Shown one piece after another: positions 32,963-45,569 of a stretch of 64,000 nt of DNA. The stretch comes from Polytrichum commune (Eukaryota > Streptophyta > Polytrichopsida > Polytrichales > Polytrichaceae): contig OX485809.1 of NCBI GenBank assembly GCA_950295325.1, positions 2,416,001-2,480,000 on the forward strand. Direction: 5' to 3'. Both the position numbers and the translations under genes were made by a program. The notes under the pieces were generated by a model. It was not told where the DNA came from and did not search any database. It saw nothing but the letters and a program-made list of their open reading frames with translations. The stretch's first letter is position 1. Each line of letters starts with the position of its first letter.

Positions 32963-34772
32963 ATGGACGGTCTGCCGCCGGCGAAGGGGCCGACGAACAA
33001 ACTACGTGTAGCATTCACAGAGAGCAACATTTTCAATCCGATCCCGGAAGAAGCCCCATTTGTGAGGTCCACTAGCCTGAACGGAGTCGTTGATCACTCT
33101 ACAGCTAAGTTTGGATCAAGAGACAACTCGTGGAGGAACAATTTGGAGAATTTCACTATCAAGGGGAGTCTACGGAACTCCTGGAGCCTGGGGTTTCTCT
33201 TCCCGGACGACGACGAGCACGAAGAGCTTCTGCAAACCCTCCTTGACAACGACAAGGATTCGAGTGATGAAGATGGCCATCTTAATGACTTGGACCATGA
33301 ATATGAAAGCTACGGAACCTGGGGGAGCCACCATGATGTTTTGCCAAGCACAATTGAGAGGCTCGGGTCAGGCGAATGCCGAGTGTCGATTCCCAGCTCA
33401 CGGAGCTTACCTGCAGCTCTCGACAAGGTTGGGAAAGAGCCCGGAGTTGTGCCCAACTGTAAAAAATCAATGCACCGGTGCCAAACAGCGCCGGCGATGT
33501 CTACTGTAACCCAAGAGAAGAGAGCGGCGACGCGCCTCAAGCGGCCGCAGTTTGAGAAAGGCTCATCGATTGTCATGCAAGCTGGGGTTGGATTGATAAT
33601 TTACCTCACAATTGGGGTGCTAATATATGCATGGAAGAGCAATGAGTTTTTGGGGTTGGAAACGTATTCCATTGTTGATGCACTGTACTTCTGTGTCGTC
33701 ACAATGTGTACCATTGGATATGGGGACATTACTCCGGTGACGCCATTTACAAAGCTTTTCTCATGCCTATTTGTGTTGATTGGATTCGGGTTCATTGATG
33801 CATTGGTGAGTGGCATGGTCACCTATGTCCTGGACAAGCAAGAGCACCTGCTTCTCAGCGCGGTGGAGGGAAGTCATTACCGCACTGCCAAAAAGTATTT
33901 TTTAAATGCCAAACACGGAAACCGAATGCGGATACGGATGAAAGTGGGCCTGGCCCTCGGCGTTCCTGTCCTGTGTATCATTGTCGGCACCATGGTAATG
34001 ATGCAATTCGAGGAGCTGAGCATGATTGATGCCTTCTACTGCACAATCATGTCCGTCACAACGGTTGGGTATGGTGACCACACTTTCAAGACCCTGTATG
34101 GCCGCTTCTTCGCTGCACTGTGGCTCCTGTTCAGCACGTTGGCGGTGGCTCGATGCTTCCTCTACCTTGCGGAGGCCAGGGTGGATAAACGCCATCGATT
34201 GATTGCCAAGTGGGTGCTGCAAAGAGAACTCACCATTGGTGACTTGGTGCAAGCGGATTTGGATCACGACGGTTGCATTAGGTGAGCTTCTTGCCATGTC
34301 GTATATCCCCTGTGCTTTCCATTCATAGTTCTTAAGGATACTGGCAATCTGATCTATTCCCACTTTGTAAGGTGAACCATGCTTGCAAACTTGTAGAGAA
34401 GGATAAGACAGTGCACTTGTCCCCTTGGCAGCCATAACTTCCTCATTCTTTTTCTTGATTGAAGTAGCATATGTCTCCACACTATTCTTGAAGCAGGTTT
34501 GAACTTTCTTTTCTCTGTTCCTCTTCACCTCCTTATCGTTGTTCAGGATGTGGATTTTATGGGATTCACCCAAGTCTGACCATGGTGGATTCTGATATTT
34601 TGTATGCATGTGCTCGATTTTGTGCAGTAAAGCTGAGTTTGTATTGTACAAACTGCAAGAGATGGGGATGATCCAATCTCGTCACATATTTGATATTTGT
34701 AAGCAGTTTGAGCAGCTTGACGTCAACAATTCTGGGAAAATAACCCTCGCACGCCTTCAAGAGGGGAACTAA
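32963..34772 (+). CDS. TPK: Two-pore tandem K+ channel (TPK family), 2 exons
   Basis: Exons 32963-34281 and 34628-34772 give 487 residues. TPK channels release K+ across the plant vacuolar (sometimes plasma) membrane and respond to Ca2+ and 14-3-3 proteins. Seen here: acidic N-terminal domain; 14-3-3 site HRCQTAP at about 171-177 (phospho-Thr type); TM segments about 203-223, 263-287, 327-347 and 381-403; two K+ filters, TIGYGD at 250-255 and TVGYGD at 367-372; a consensus EF-hand loop DLDHDGCISKAE at 432-443, split by the intron at Ser440 (ATT AG|GTGAGC, GTGCAG|T AAA); and a second EF loop at 471-482 ending in Arg instead of an acidic residue. Joining the exons keeps the EF-hand in frame, which confirms the intron. 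The ATG at 32963 is chosen because the hydrophobic 35 residues from the in-frame ATG at 32858 are unlike the family. A long antisense frame at 33902-34651 is a shadow. Confidence 0.93.
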
Positions 34773-36400
34773 GATCATTGTTTATTTTTATATCAACAAC
34801 TGCCACAAAACAAGCTATGTGGCAAATGTTGAGTTACAAATTCAGGGCTTCTAATTTGTTTGGTTCCAGAATTCAGGTGATCCACGAGTATGTGGAAGCC
34901 TGGAGGCAAAACCAACTGCACACACTAGAGTGGGAGCGCTGTACATGCCACCCAAAGATAAGTTGTGAAAGCACACAACTGTACATTGCTGTATACTTTT
35001 GCCAAAGAATTGGAGTTCCATCCCACCTTCAAATCTTATCATGCGTCAGGTAGCTTGAAATTTCCAAACCCACTGACAGCAATCAGAAACATGCCATGTT
35101 TCCTTTGTTACTTAGCTAGTCTTTGCTACAAGGTACTTCTCTATAATTTCAACAATTACTGGCATTGTCGATCCCCTCTTCTTAGACACTGTCGCAGGTC
35201 TCAAAATATTCTCTGCTGATCTACAGCGTTGTGCTGTGAAGTGTTTGAACCCATCGTTGGTGGCAGGTTGAGAATAGATTCATGTGGGTTTGTGCCTTAA
35301 TTGAAGCAAAGAAGGTATCCAGGACAAGGCTGCCATTAAAGTACAAAGCTCACCAGGAATGAAGTAGGTTTCTTTCCATGGACAGAGCAAGATGCTTATT
35401 GGGTGGCAGCTGGTGCTTGTAAGCAGTACAGGCTATCGAGAGGGTTGGGTAAAAAGAAACAGTAAATTAACATTCACAGGTACATTTATAGTAAGGATCA
35501 GGATCAAGGAGCCCAGGTATGTGACTTGTTAAGCTCTTTTTGAATCATTGAGTTGATAGGCAAGCTGGAGGCTAGCATGTATGGAAGATACTTGTCATGT
35601 CCTTTCTTGGAATATGGTAGGTGGTTCAGAAAAGATGGGGAAAAATCTCACTGCACATTGTCTGTTACCTATCGCCCACGTATACTGCAGGAGGGTAGAA
35701 TTACAAAGGATTCAAGGAAATCTGGACTAAAGAAGAGTTCAAAAACTATGGTTGAGGCATCTATAACTGATGAAATTAGAGAGTTTGGATATGTTTAGGA
35801 GGAGTAAGTGCGGGGGAGATATTTTTCTTGTGAAGAGAAACAAATTCTAAGGAGAATGCACTTATTTAAAATAAAATTCCTAAATATGGAAATTGCTACA
35901 AATTTTGAAGCGTATAGTTTACAGTTACACATAGTCGATCTTTATGTTAATCCATAATTGCTCATTTTAATGCTACTCCTTGGCTACGACAATTGTCAAA
36001 ACTCTTATGGGGTACTCAATCACATGCCACCACCACATAAACTTTAACTTTGTTTGTTTGAAAAACATAGATGAGATCTATGTTGCCATTACATGACCCT
36101 AGTGAGCGGTTAAACGGACCTATTTGACTATGGATGCCTTGACCTTAGGTGATATATCTCATTGGAAAACATCGATAGGAGTGCATATGTCGGTCATGAT
36201 TCAGGGTAGATGAGGAACCCAACATCACCAACTACCAACACCAGGGAGACATGCTGATGTTAACAACCATCTAAGGTAATTGGGTCCTACATGGTTACTT
36301 TTTCTAACTAGCCCACTTCTTCTAGAATAGAAACACGTGATTAATACAAGAAAGTTACCAAATCCAAATGGAGGCCACAGTTACTTTCCTCATAATTTTT
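34773..36400 (+). other. 3' flank of TPK, no further gene seen
   Basis: Probably TPK 3' UTR followed by intergenic sequence. Open frames of 60-90 codons (for example 35553-35798) have no recognised domain. No clear polyadenylation signal could be assigned. Confidence 0.4.
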
Positions 36401-37970
36401 GTAGCTCGTAATGAATATCTTATTCGTTGTCAAAGTGACGATTCACTTATTTTTTAAACTCGAATATAGGTGCCCCATTAAGGTAAGTAATCAAATCAAG
36501 TGTGTCTACACTAAAACATTTTCATCTTCCTGCATCAAGAGCTCTGGTTATGCTATTGGACCATCCCCTTTGGAGTCCACTATGCTCCATGTCACTAAAC
36601 TACTTTCCACAATGCACAAACGTCATTTAACCCCCAAATGCCTAGGAAGTCTGAAAGTGGTTGCAAGTGTTTTTCAAATATGTGTTTTTTTCTCAAATTT
36701 TAGCTTTTTTTTTTTGCGCTTTGAATCAATGAAGTCCAGTGTGCCATCTTTGAACAAACCTATCAATCTCATCTATTAACAAGGTTTATTTCTATGAACC
36801 TTGGAGTGGTTGGAACTTTTCAAATTTTTTTTTAGTAATAAAACTTTTTATTTGAGGAAATTAACAAGGTTAGTGACATGAATATTTATGGCTTATCCCA
36901 CCTTATCATGAAGCTCATGTTGTCAACCAAATGATATTTATGGATCGAGTCATTTTGATTAGCTTTGACATTCTAGGTATCTCTTGAAGCATATTCCATC
37001 CTTATTTCTATGGTATTCATGTAGTCTAATTTCACTCTTTAGAACTATTTCTTGTATGTCGACTCCAAATAAGGTGTGTAATTCATATTTTATAATGCAT
37101 TTTTTATTCAAGTTGGAAACACTAGGTTTTTTAGAGGTCAAGCCTAAAGGCTTAGCCTTTGGGAACATGGTCAAGTGCATATTTCTAAATAACTCAACCA
37201 CTCTCTAGTTCCTTATATCTCTATTTAAATTGAGCTAATTTGTTAAACTTGATTGTGCAATGCCTTACCCTTTCAAGATCCCCATGCTTTACTTCAAAAT
37301 TTGCATATTGTATCCATGCTTTCACTATAGGCATTTCACCGCGATGGAGACTAGAGGTAGGGCCATGGTTCTACCAATCTCACACTATAATCAACTATAT
37401 TTGAGGCAATATAAGTAAATGGGGGGATTTCACTCATGCTAAGGGTCGTGCATTCTCACAATCATGTGATCTAGATGAAACCATATAAATAATGTAAGAA
37501 ATACTATATTCCATGCCAAAGGTGGGATGTGACCTTGTTAGGTAGCACAATAGGATGGTCAAAAAGGTTGTGGAATGTTTTGACTTGGAAATTTTGTTCG
37601 AAATTTAGATGTGATCTAAATCATTGGCTCTTAATTCACTTTGAGAATCAAACCATTGAGATGCTCAACACATAAATAAGATCGCTCAAAATATCAAAAC
37701 TAGCCAAAGTGTTAGGAATTAGGTTTGAATGCCTTAACATAGCTGGTTGGTTTAGGGACTGAGACAACTCCACCTCGGACATTATGGGTACGTTTGATAA
37801 ATATTTGCTTCATCTTCATCTTCGGCATAAGGCATATGACCTATTGTTGTTGGGCATTTCTAAGTTCAATGACAACAATGGCCATTGGATTGTATTGGGC
37901 AGGTCTCATTTGGTTAGCAATTGCAATGCATGCATTCAAATTGTCAATATAGGTTTCAATGTTGAAGTTG
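36401..37970. other. AT-rich intergenic DNA, no gene seen
   Basis: Several short frames without motifs (for example 36411-36779, 36959-37201). Nothing to support a gene. Confidence 0.4.
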
Positions 37971-37973
37971 AGA

Positions 37974-38330
37974 TGCAAAAGGTATAAGAGGCCAAAATGA
38001 AGATTCTTTGACTCTTTAAAGTACTCACAAACTGCCCTACTTGGGCGGCTTTGATGGAAATTATATTAGTTTATAAAACACTATTATGATGAAAACTTTA
38101 TTTTAGATTTGTTATTTTTTGGAATAAATTCAATATTTGTTGATTAGATTTGAAACTGCTTAAGTACTATGGTAGCCCTTCCTAATTATGTTCGCTATCA
38201 AATCTACAATGGTGTCTATATTTTGAGCACATGGTCCACTCTCATTGTAACATATGTCCATTGGTGTTCATTTTTAATTACAAGCCTTGTCATACACCAC
38301 TCGAATATAGATTATGAGGTCAGTATTTGC
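37974..38330 (+). repeat. Dispersed repeat family H, copy 1
   Basis: Shares a block of the type TTTTGAGCACATGGTCCA..TACCACTCAAATATAG with 38985-39065, 48050-48145, 48970-49085 and 51510-51610. Non-coding. Confidence 0.5.
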
Positions 38331-38984
38331 TCATCTCCCAATTGTTTTGAGGATTTGCGGTTGCAAGAAATGGGCTTGTTTAGTTTGAACTTTAAGTGGA
38401 TGGCTACATCCACATTTTGGATTCAAATGCGAATAAGGAAATGGGTGGGAACAAACTTAACATATTTTTCAACAAAAAAAAACATTTAAGTACATTTGGA
38501 TTTAAGCACGATTTTGGACAATTCCAATAGCCAATATGACGTACACTGGATTGCAAAACTACATAAATATGGTGGTTGATGAACATGGAATACAAACATT
38601 TAGAGTTGTGGTTGTTGTGTTGTTGCTTTTGTTATTGTCATTTGATGTTTTTGTCCCCACGAGTGCACATCCCTTAATATTTTTGGACAAGTGGTTTGTC
38701 CAAATATACTTAAATGCATGTTGCAACTATTGGACTTGCTCTAAGCTTTGTGGCCCTATTTGTAGGCAATATCAATTCCACATGCAATTTTGACCAATGC
38801 ATCATATTGGAAATTTAGTGTTCATCACATTAGCAATTGTGTATCACAAGCGGTTCTTTTTCAAGTTGCAGAATTGAAGTTGAGGTGCAAGAGTTATAAG
38901 GTTAGATTGTTTCGTTCTTTAAGTGATCGAATAGGCCATCCCAATTGTGTTCTCAATTGAACCTAGGATGATGAAGTTTAAACT
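38331..38984. other. Intergenic, nothing recognised
   Basis: Short frames at 38404-38595 and 38536-38793 carry no motif that I recognise. Confidence 0.4.
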
Positions 38985-39065
38985 TTGAGCACATAGTCCA
39001 ATCTTAAATGTAACACATCCTCATTGTGGCCATGCATTCTTGACTACATACCTTAATATATACAC
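38985..39065 (+). repeat. Repeat family H fragment
   Basis: GAGCACATAGTCCAATCTTA and TTGACTACATACC as in family H. Confidence 0.45.
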
Positions 39066-39203
39066 CTCACATTATGAGCCCATGAGGACTTCATTCTATT
39101 GCACTTGCTCATGCGTGGGCAAGACATGTTGAGGCCGCATGCACAATCATGCATATGAGCATGCCTCTCATACGTCCATTGACATTTTTCTATATAGACC
39201 ATG

Positions 39204-39425
39204 TTGAGGGCCTACAACATATTCCATGGACTACTATTTGGAGTGTTCATAGAACATTTTGTGGGCCCTCCGCATTGTTCATTTTCACTTAGTACTAAGT
39301 TTGAGGGCCCATCAATTTGTAAAATTAGATTTTTATATCCCACAATACAACCTCTTGACGATTTTCAAGAGCATGTAGATTTTTATGGTCACGGATCTTA
39401 GTCTGTTGTGTAAAGTGTCCCTCAA
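39204..39425 (+). mobile_element. TIR element related to family B, partial
   Basis: GGGCCCATCAATTTGTAAAA, TATATCCCACAATACAACCT and TTTATGGTCACGGATCTTAG match the right half of family B. The right end read in reverse is GGGACACTTTACACAACAG. The left end is unclear. Confidence 0.5.
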
Positions 39426-39862
39426 CCATTTTTTAAATGCGGATTCTCACACAAGGTGAGGGTTGCCTTTCATGGGCCACCTACACTAGGCCAACACTAG
39501 ACACCCACTTCTTTGAGCTGGCCCCATCAACAATACTAAGGTAAAAGGGTTACAATGAAAACCAAACCTCAATAGACTTGTGGTTGGTAATTTTAAAGTG
39601 GGTCTCCCTTAGACTGAATGAAGGCCTTGATGCTAATTTTGGGGTCTAATAACCTAGAAATATGAAAACTACACATTGGAATATAATTGATTGCATTTCC
39701 ACCTTGGATATTGTAAGTGGGGCCCAACTCAAAGAGATGGCCATATCAATATGCCTAGAATTTAGGCACTTTGGTTTTTGATTGTTGCAAAAATTTAGCG
39801 CACACACAAAGATCGCCATCGCCACAACTCAACTAGGTATTTGTTCCAGTAGGCTGTAGGAG

Positions 39863-39871
39863 AAACCCTAA
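39863..39871 (+). promoter_or_regulatory. Telo-box AAACCCTAA before endonuclease V
   Basis: AAACCCTAA lies about 21 bases upstream of the start codon at 39893. Telo-boxes are common near the transcription start of plant growth and housekeeping genes. The same word with similar flanks (AAACCCTAATAA) is found at 60486, upstream of the AP-3 sigma gene. Confidence 0.5.
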
Positions 39872-39892
39872 TAAGTTGAGAATTGTTCGGGC

Positions 39893-42800
39893 ATGGAACA
39901 ACGAATTCCGTGTGGATTTCTTCGCCGCATCGCCGTTCCCCTGCTTTCCATCAAGAGATCTCCCAAACCACTCAAAACTCACCTCCCACAAGTTAAGAAA
40001 ATCTCGCGTCTGCTGCTATTGCATACGGAGGAGGCTATGGACGAATTGGATGCCATCCAAGCCAAAAAAGGCGGTCTCGGCCAAAGAGAGCAGTGGGTCA
40101 GGTACCTACGAATTTATTCTATGCATCACCTTTCTTGAATTCAAACTGGACACGTTTCAATTGGTTTTGGTGGACTCCAAATGTAAAATTTGCATCTTTT
40201 GTTAATGTCCGATCGATTGGGTGTAGGTCGTGTGCATGGTAGGGATGCTTGCTTGTAAGCGGGATGTGGCGGAAATGGTTCTAGTGTGAAATTTAAAGTG
40301 GAGCTGTTTGTTCCAACCTTAAGAGATGATAAATTTGAGAGTGCTTCTTGGATTGCTTTTGAGCAGAGAGCATTGGTGTTAATTTATATCATGACTTGAA
40401 ACTGCACATGTCCGAAATGGTTCTGGAGGAAAATCCAGATTTGGAAATTGCATCTTTGATCAGTCAGGTGTAGGACGGGTGTATTGAAGGAAGGGATGTA
40501 TGCAAGAGTGATGTGACCGAAATGGCTTTGGATGTTATCTGTAAAATGGACCTGCTTGTTTCAGCTTTAACAGATGGAAAAAGCTGAGAATGCCTCGTGG
40601 TTTGCTCCTGCAGCATATGTTAAAGGATTTATTGAATTGAAACTGGAGATGTCCCAATTGTTGTTTGAGGACTCCAATTGAGGGATTTGCATATTTTGTT
40701 AATGTCCAATCGGTCGGGTGTAGGACAGGCAGATCGAAGGAAGGGATGCATGCAAGAGTGACGTGAACCCTTAATTGGACTTATTTGTTCCAACGTGAAG
40801 AGATGGACAAAGCTGAGAGTGACGTCTTGTGGTTTGCTTCCAAGCAGAGAGCAGGATATGTTAAAAGAGCGGTTGGTGCTGTGTGATGATTTCCCGTGGC
40901 AATTGAGCAAAGACAAAGATAATGATGCCTCGTCCCCTGAAAATTCAACCCAAATGGCGGATCACGACAAACTCCGGTACGTGGGGGGCGTCGACTTGAG
41001 TTTTGCAAAGGAGGATTCCATTGCTTGCGGTGCGCTGGTGGTCATGGACCTTGAAACTATGCAAGTGGTTTATGAAGATTTTGACATTGTCCAGCTAACA
41101 ATGCCGTATGTTGCCGGTTTCCTTGCCTTTCGGGAGGTATTTGGTCCACCTTCATCACAAACTTTCAGAGGAAAATTATCATGTAGATCCAATAAAACAT
41201 TGAAATAACAGCTTAAATTCATGGATGAAGTTGTAATCATTACAGGCTTTTCTTATTTTCTTCTAATATGACCACATTATGCCACTACTAAGCAATTAGT
41301 TACATAAGATTAATGCGTATTTTATAGATAATTACATTATACACCACCCTTTAGAAGTTTGTGATGTTCTCTCCATTTTCTTATGTAACTGTGTGTCCAA
41401 TCATTACTTAGTTTGTTTCTGTTTTGTGCTAGGCTGACAGGATTTTGCAATGGCGTTGTGTGCAAATTGCAGACGCCGGTTCTGCTTGGGCTTCTCAAAC
41501 GGATGGCTACAACTGAGCCTACATTGTATCCACAGGTAACTTCTGATTTTCCTGCAAAATTTTGGAAATAAGTCCATAAAAAACTTACATATGTAGTTTA
41601 TTTGGGGAAAACCCTAAGAAGAAGCTGGAATGATCAAATTCTTTGCATCAGCATTTGTTTACAGAAGCTCAGCTCAGCTCATATCAGCCTTTCCAGGATG
41701 AACTGTCCTCTTTTAAAATATTGGACCCTCAGGCATTTGGAGCTGAATACCCATGCTTCAATGGATTTCTTTTTATTAAAACATAGTTGTACTGCTTGCG
41801 ATTGTCTATTTAATTATCAAAATCATATGGGTCACACTGTGGGTCACATGTGGCAGCTGCTAATGGTGGATGGAAATGGCATTCTACACCCTCGAGGTAC
41901 TGAATTGTCTTCAAGGATTTATCTACTTCTTATACTGATCTGAAGACACTTAAGTTAAATGGTGGATGAAAACGCTCATGCTGGACCCTAGAGTTTTATT
42001 TTCAAGTTTTGAACTTTTAACAATGTTTTGTGCCATGCTGTGGGGTATTACAAACTTTTAAGTAGGGTCCTGGTGAGTGTTATCAGGATATTCGTTTTTC
42101 TCTTATGGTCGTGCACTGCAGGTTTTGGACTAGCAAGCCACCTTGGCGTCCTGGCAGACATTCCCACTATTGGCATTGGGAAAAATGTAAGCATCTATTC
42201 ACTTGTGTTCTATTCCATAGCAGCCATGCGGGCAATCTTATCATAATCACCTCATGGTAGAGGATGTACCACATCTCCAATAAATATAGGGTGTAAGTTT
42301 AGATGCTGCTTGGATTATACATACTTCTTAGGTCCTCGAAATGCTGAATGCTATGCAGGATTTAATCTATTCTATTCGGCAAATTCTTTTGAAAAATCAG
42401 CATAGGAAATGAGGATATGCAAGGGATTTTCTATCTGCTAAGTACAAATAGAATGTCACGTGCTACTCTTGATGTGGCAATGATATGCTGAGAAAGTTGG
42501 GAAGGGATGTTCAGGCCTGAGTTACTGAAGCATATGTGGGATTTACAGCTGCATCACATTGATGGACTAACGAATCTTGAAGTGAGGCATGTTGCCTCAG
42601 AGAGCAACTTACAAGCTGGTGGTGCAATGCCCCTTGTTGGAAGTACAGGTCAAGTCTGGGGTGTGGTATGACCTTACTTGTCAGCCCTGTGAACCCTATA
42701 TTGCTGAATATATTATCATACATAATAGAGCCTTCTCTGAACAAAATGGGGCTTTTGTTGGGAGTTGGTCCCCTCTGATTTTCCATTGGTTTTTTTGTGG

Positions 42801-43698
42801 ACAACAACAATATTTTCTTACCACTTGTGGTGCATGCTTGGAGGTAGTGTCTGAATTTGAAGGAAGAACAACCTTATTCAGTTCAGGGCCATACACATTT
42901 TTAAGCACCACTTGGCATGCCAAAATGGTCTCATTCTCAATAAGACCGATGTAGAATGTTCTCGGTCAAACCTCCACACTACCTCCCAGCATGCAATGAA
43001 AACATACTGAACATGGAAGGTGTTGTATGCAACACACCAAACCCCGACCAAAAGCTCTGTTGAGTTAGAGGATCACTTGAATGCCATTGAAGATAATTGC
43101 AAGTGAGATCACTGATCCATCTAATGTCTATAACAGGCGTTCCGGAGCCATGATGGTTGTCAAAAGCCAGTGTATATTTCTGTTGGACATCGAATTTCTC
43201 TCGACACTGCTGTGGCAGTAATTCGACGTTGTTGTCTCCACAGAGTCCCTGAGCCTGTCAGACAGGTTTGCCATCTCTCTTTCTGTGTCCTCTTACACAC
43301 ACACCCTCACATGTTGGATACACAATAATCATGATTTTTGGCATGGATTATTACTCAATCATCTGTCTTACCTTCAAGGACATATTTAGTTTTTCTTGTT
43401 GAGGGGCTCTCCTTTTGCAAGAGTTTCAGACAATGTAAGCACATGGATGGTCTAAATCCAAAGGAAATCATCTTTTTGAAGGTAATGTATATCCTGAAGA
43501 TGACGTCTATGATAAGGAGGTGAATTTTGAGCATTCAATCTACAATGCTGTAGAATGGCAGTAATTGTTCCAAAAGCCTTTGCAATTGGGTCTTTGGACT
43601 ACATAAGTATGATACAATGTGTTTGGATGGTTCAGGCAGACATAAGGTCTCGAGAGTATCTTCGGACAAGGCCCCTACCCTTGTCACAACCAACATAG
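39893..43698 (+). CDS. Endonuclease V, 8 exons
   Basis: Exons 39893-40101, 40848-41136, 41473-41535, 41857-41896, 42122-42186, 42549-42665, 43137-43265 and 43636-43698 join in frame to 324 residues; all introns are GT-AG. Endonuclease V cuts nucleic acid next to deoxyinosine, or inosine in RNA (the main substrate in animals). Expected metal and catalytic residues are all present: Asp119 in YVGGVDLSF, Glu166 at the end of PYVAGFLAFRE (the strand-separating wedge), Asp192 in MVDGNG, Lys221 in IGIGKN and His279 in VGHRISLD. The order and spacing match plant homologues. Before the domain there is a Lys/Arg-rich, acid-poor stretch (about 2-45) like an organelle-targeting peptide; a second in-frame Met at 49 would give a form without it. 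Intron 1 contains a 240-250-bp repeat with copies of its own 3' splice region. Confidence 0.93.
40135..40862 (+). repeat. Three tandem units in endonuclease V intron 1
   Basis: Units begin near 40143, 40399 and 40640 (AAACTG(G/C)A..), about 256 and 241 bp apart. Each contains TTTGTTAATGTCC- or TCTTTGATCAGTC-type sequence, GGTGTAGG and GGAAGGGATG, and ends in an acceptor-like GAGCAG or CTGCAG. The last unit ends with the acceptor used for exon 2 (AAGCAG|AGAGCAG) and the first bases of that exon. Confidence 0.8.
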
Positions 43699-45569
43699 CC
43701 TTGAACTTTGTCGCCCTTCTGCTTGTGAGAGCTACACAAATAGGTTTTGGCAGTACAACAGGCCCGGCACATACTTCTTGCAACATACCACTGGGGTTGA
43801 TGAAATCCAACTGTTAGTCCTTGTTTCAAACCCTGCATCAAGACCAGCTACTGTGCAGGTGAGTCTTGTGTCTAGTCCATCTCTGGTATATTGTCGACAG
43901 GCTTGCCAAGCTTTGCTTGAAGAGTTCACCACCAATTGCATCAAGATCTTGTTCATAGAGCACAAAATAGTATTCAAGCATAGAACGAGATAGTGTCAAA
44001 GGTACAGTGTCTCCCTTGTGGGAACATGAGTATTCAGCTGTATCATACAACAGGTTGCTGATTTGGAACTGTTGATCTTAAGGTAATACACAAATTCCAG
44101 TACAGTACTTTGTGTCATAATAAACCTACCCTTGGTCAGTAGAAAGTTAACAATTAAAAGGAGAAAGGGTCTCAATATACAACCTATATATACAATTTCT
44201 ACGAGCCTCACCAAGTCATAAAAATCATGAGTTTTATTGAAATTTTATTTAGTTATGGTGTCTTACATCAAGGAGAAATGAAATTATATTTATATTTGAC
44301 ATTGATGATCTAAACACTAATTATGTTTGTGCATCCAAGGCTCTGTATTTAAATCCAAATCTTAAAACAAAGCTCAGAGAAATGGTGAGACAAGTGTCTT
44401 TATCATTGCTTACTATGCCTTGGTTGCAATTGCAGATATTGTGTGCTTATTGCAGCGCTTAGCATTCAAGCTTGTGGAGCATCGTGTACAGTGCCTATTT
44501 CAGCATCTAATGATGCTTGCTCAATCATTCTTCATCAGTTCAGTTTGACTTAGCTACATTTTATGTGTTATTCTCCATAGTTATTTATTTATCATTGTTT
44601 AGGGGTACACAGTGTAGGTTGGTTGAGAAATTGTACATTGAGTTATGATTTGCATTGCACATGAAGGTGGAAATGAACCGATTTTACTGACTCGAGTCTC
44701 CTTATTTTTATTTCTGTTAATCATGCATCTGTACAAAGTTCTCGCATTGCTCAGTGGACTATATTCTCGATGCCAGATTTTTGGTTATGGCCTCTTTTGG
44801 TGAACACATTAGAATCATTAGAACTGGTGGAATAGAGAAAGCGTCCGAGATGAAGTAAAAAAGTGCTCAAAGGGTGCAGTTTATCAACAAAAATATGGAA
44901 ATAGTAATTTAATGGATCGGAATGTACAGATTGAACTACGCATGGACATACTGCGATAGTCATTTAATTTGTATGCATGAAGTATATATACCTTATGTTC
45001 ATTTGTCTAGCTACATTTCTGCATTAATGATTATGTACATATTTAGGATTATATCTGATTTTGGATAGGCGCTTTCCTCATAGAACAGCTGCTTTGTGAA
45101 TCAACAGGAATTCTTAGCGTTGCTAATGGTTTGTGGTTGCGGAGAGTAAGATGTTTGGGAAGAACGTATCGAGAGCAATCATGAACTTGTGTCTGCTGCG
45201 TTAGAAGATACAACATAGAAGTTTTTACAACGAGCAGAACATTCAAGATGGTAACTGTGCAGCTGGAGAAATTTAAGTAACAGAGCGAAACAAAAATACG
45301 CAGTAACTGAATATTTACCCGCCGAACTCTTAAATACATTTGTCTGCGAAAAATAAACAGGCAAAAGTAGTCGTATACACAAAGGATATACTTACGAAGC
45401 TGCCTGGTACAAATCTGGGAATTTTATTCTCAGGAATACCACGCATTCTGTGTAATCTATAAAACTACACTGTATGTATGAAGGTCGGTGGCGAGTAGGC
45501 AAATTTGGGTGCAAAAAATGCAATGCCATCCAACGATCGATCGATGGGGCGATGGATAAATCGAGTCCT
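43699..45569. other. Between endonuclease V and the ASR-like gene; no gene seen
   Basis: Convergent gap: 3' flank of endonuclease V (plus) and of the ASR-like gene (minus). Only short frames without motifs. Probably 3' UTRs and spacer. Confidence 0.45.

Noticed and set aside
33902-34651. 249-codon open frame antisense to TPK
   Set aside because: Lies opposite conserved channel and EF-hand sequence; no motif of its own.
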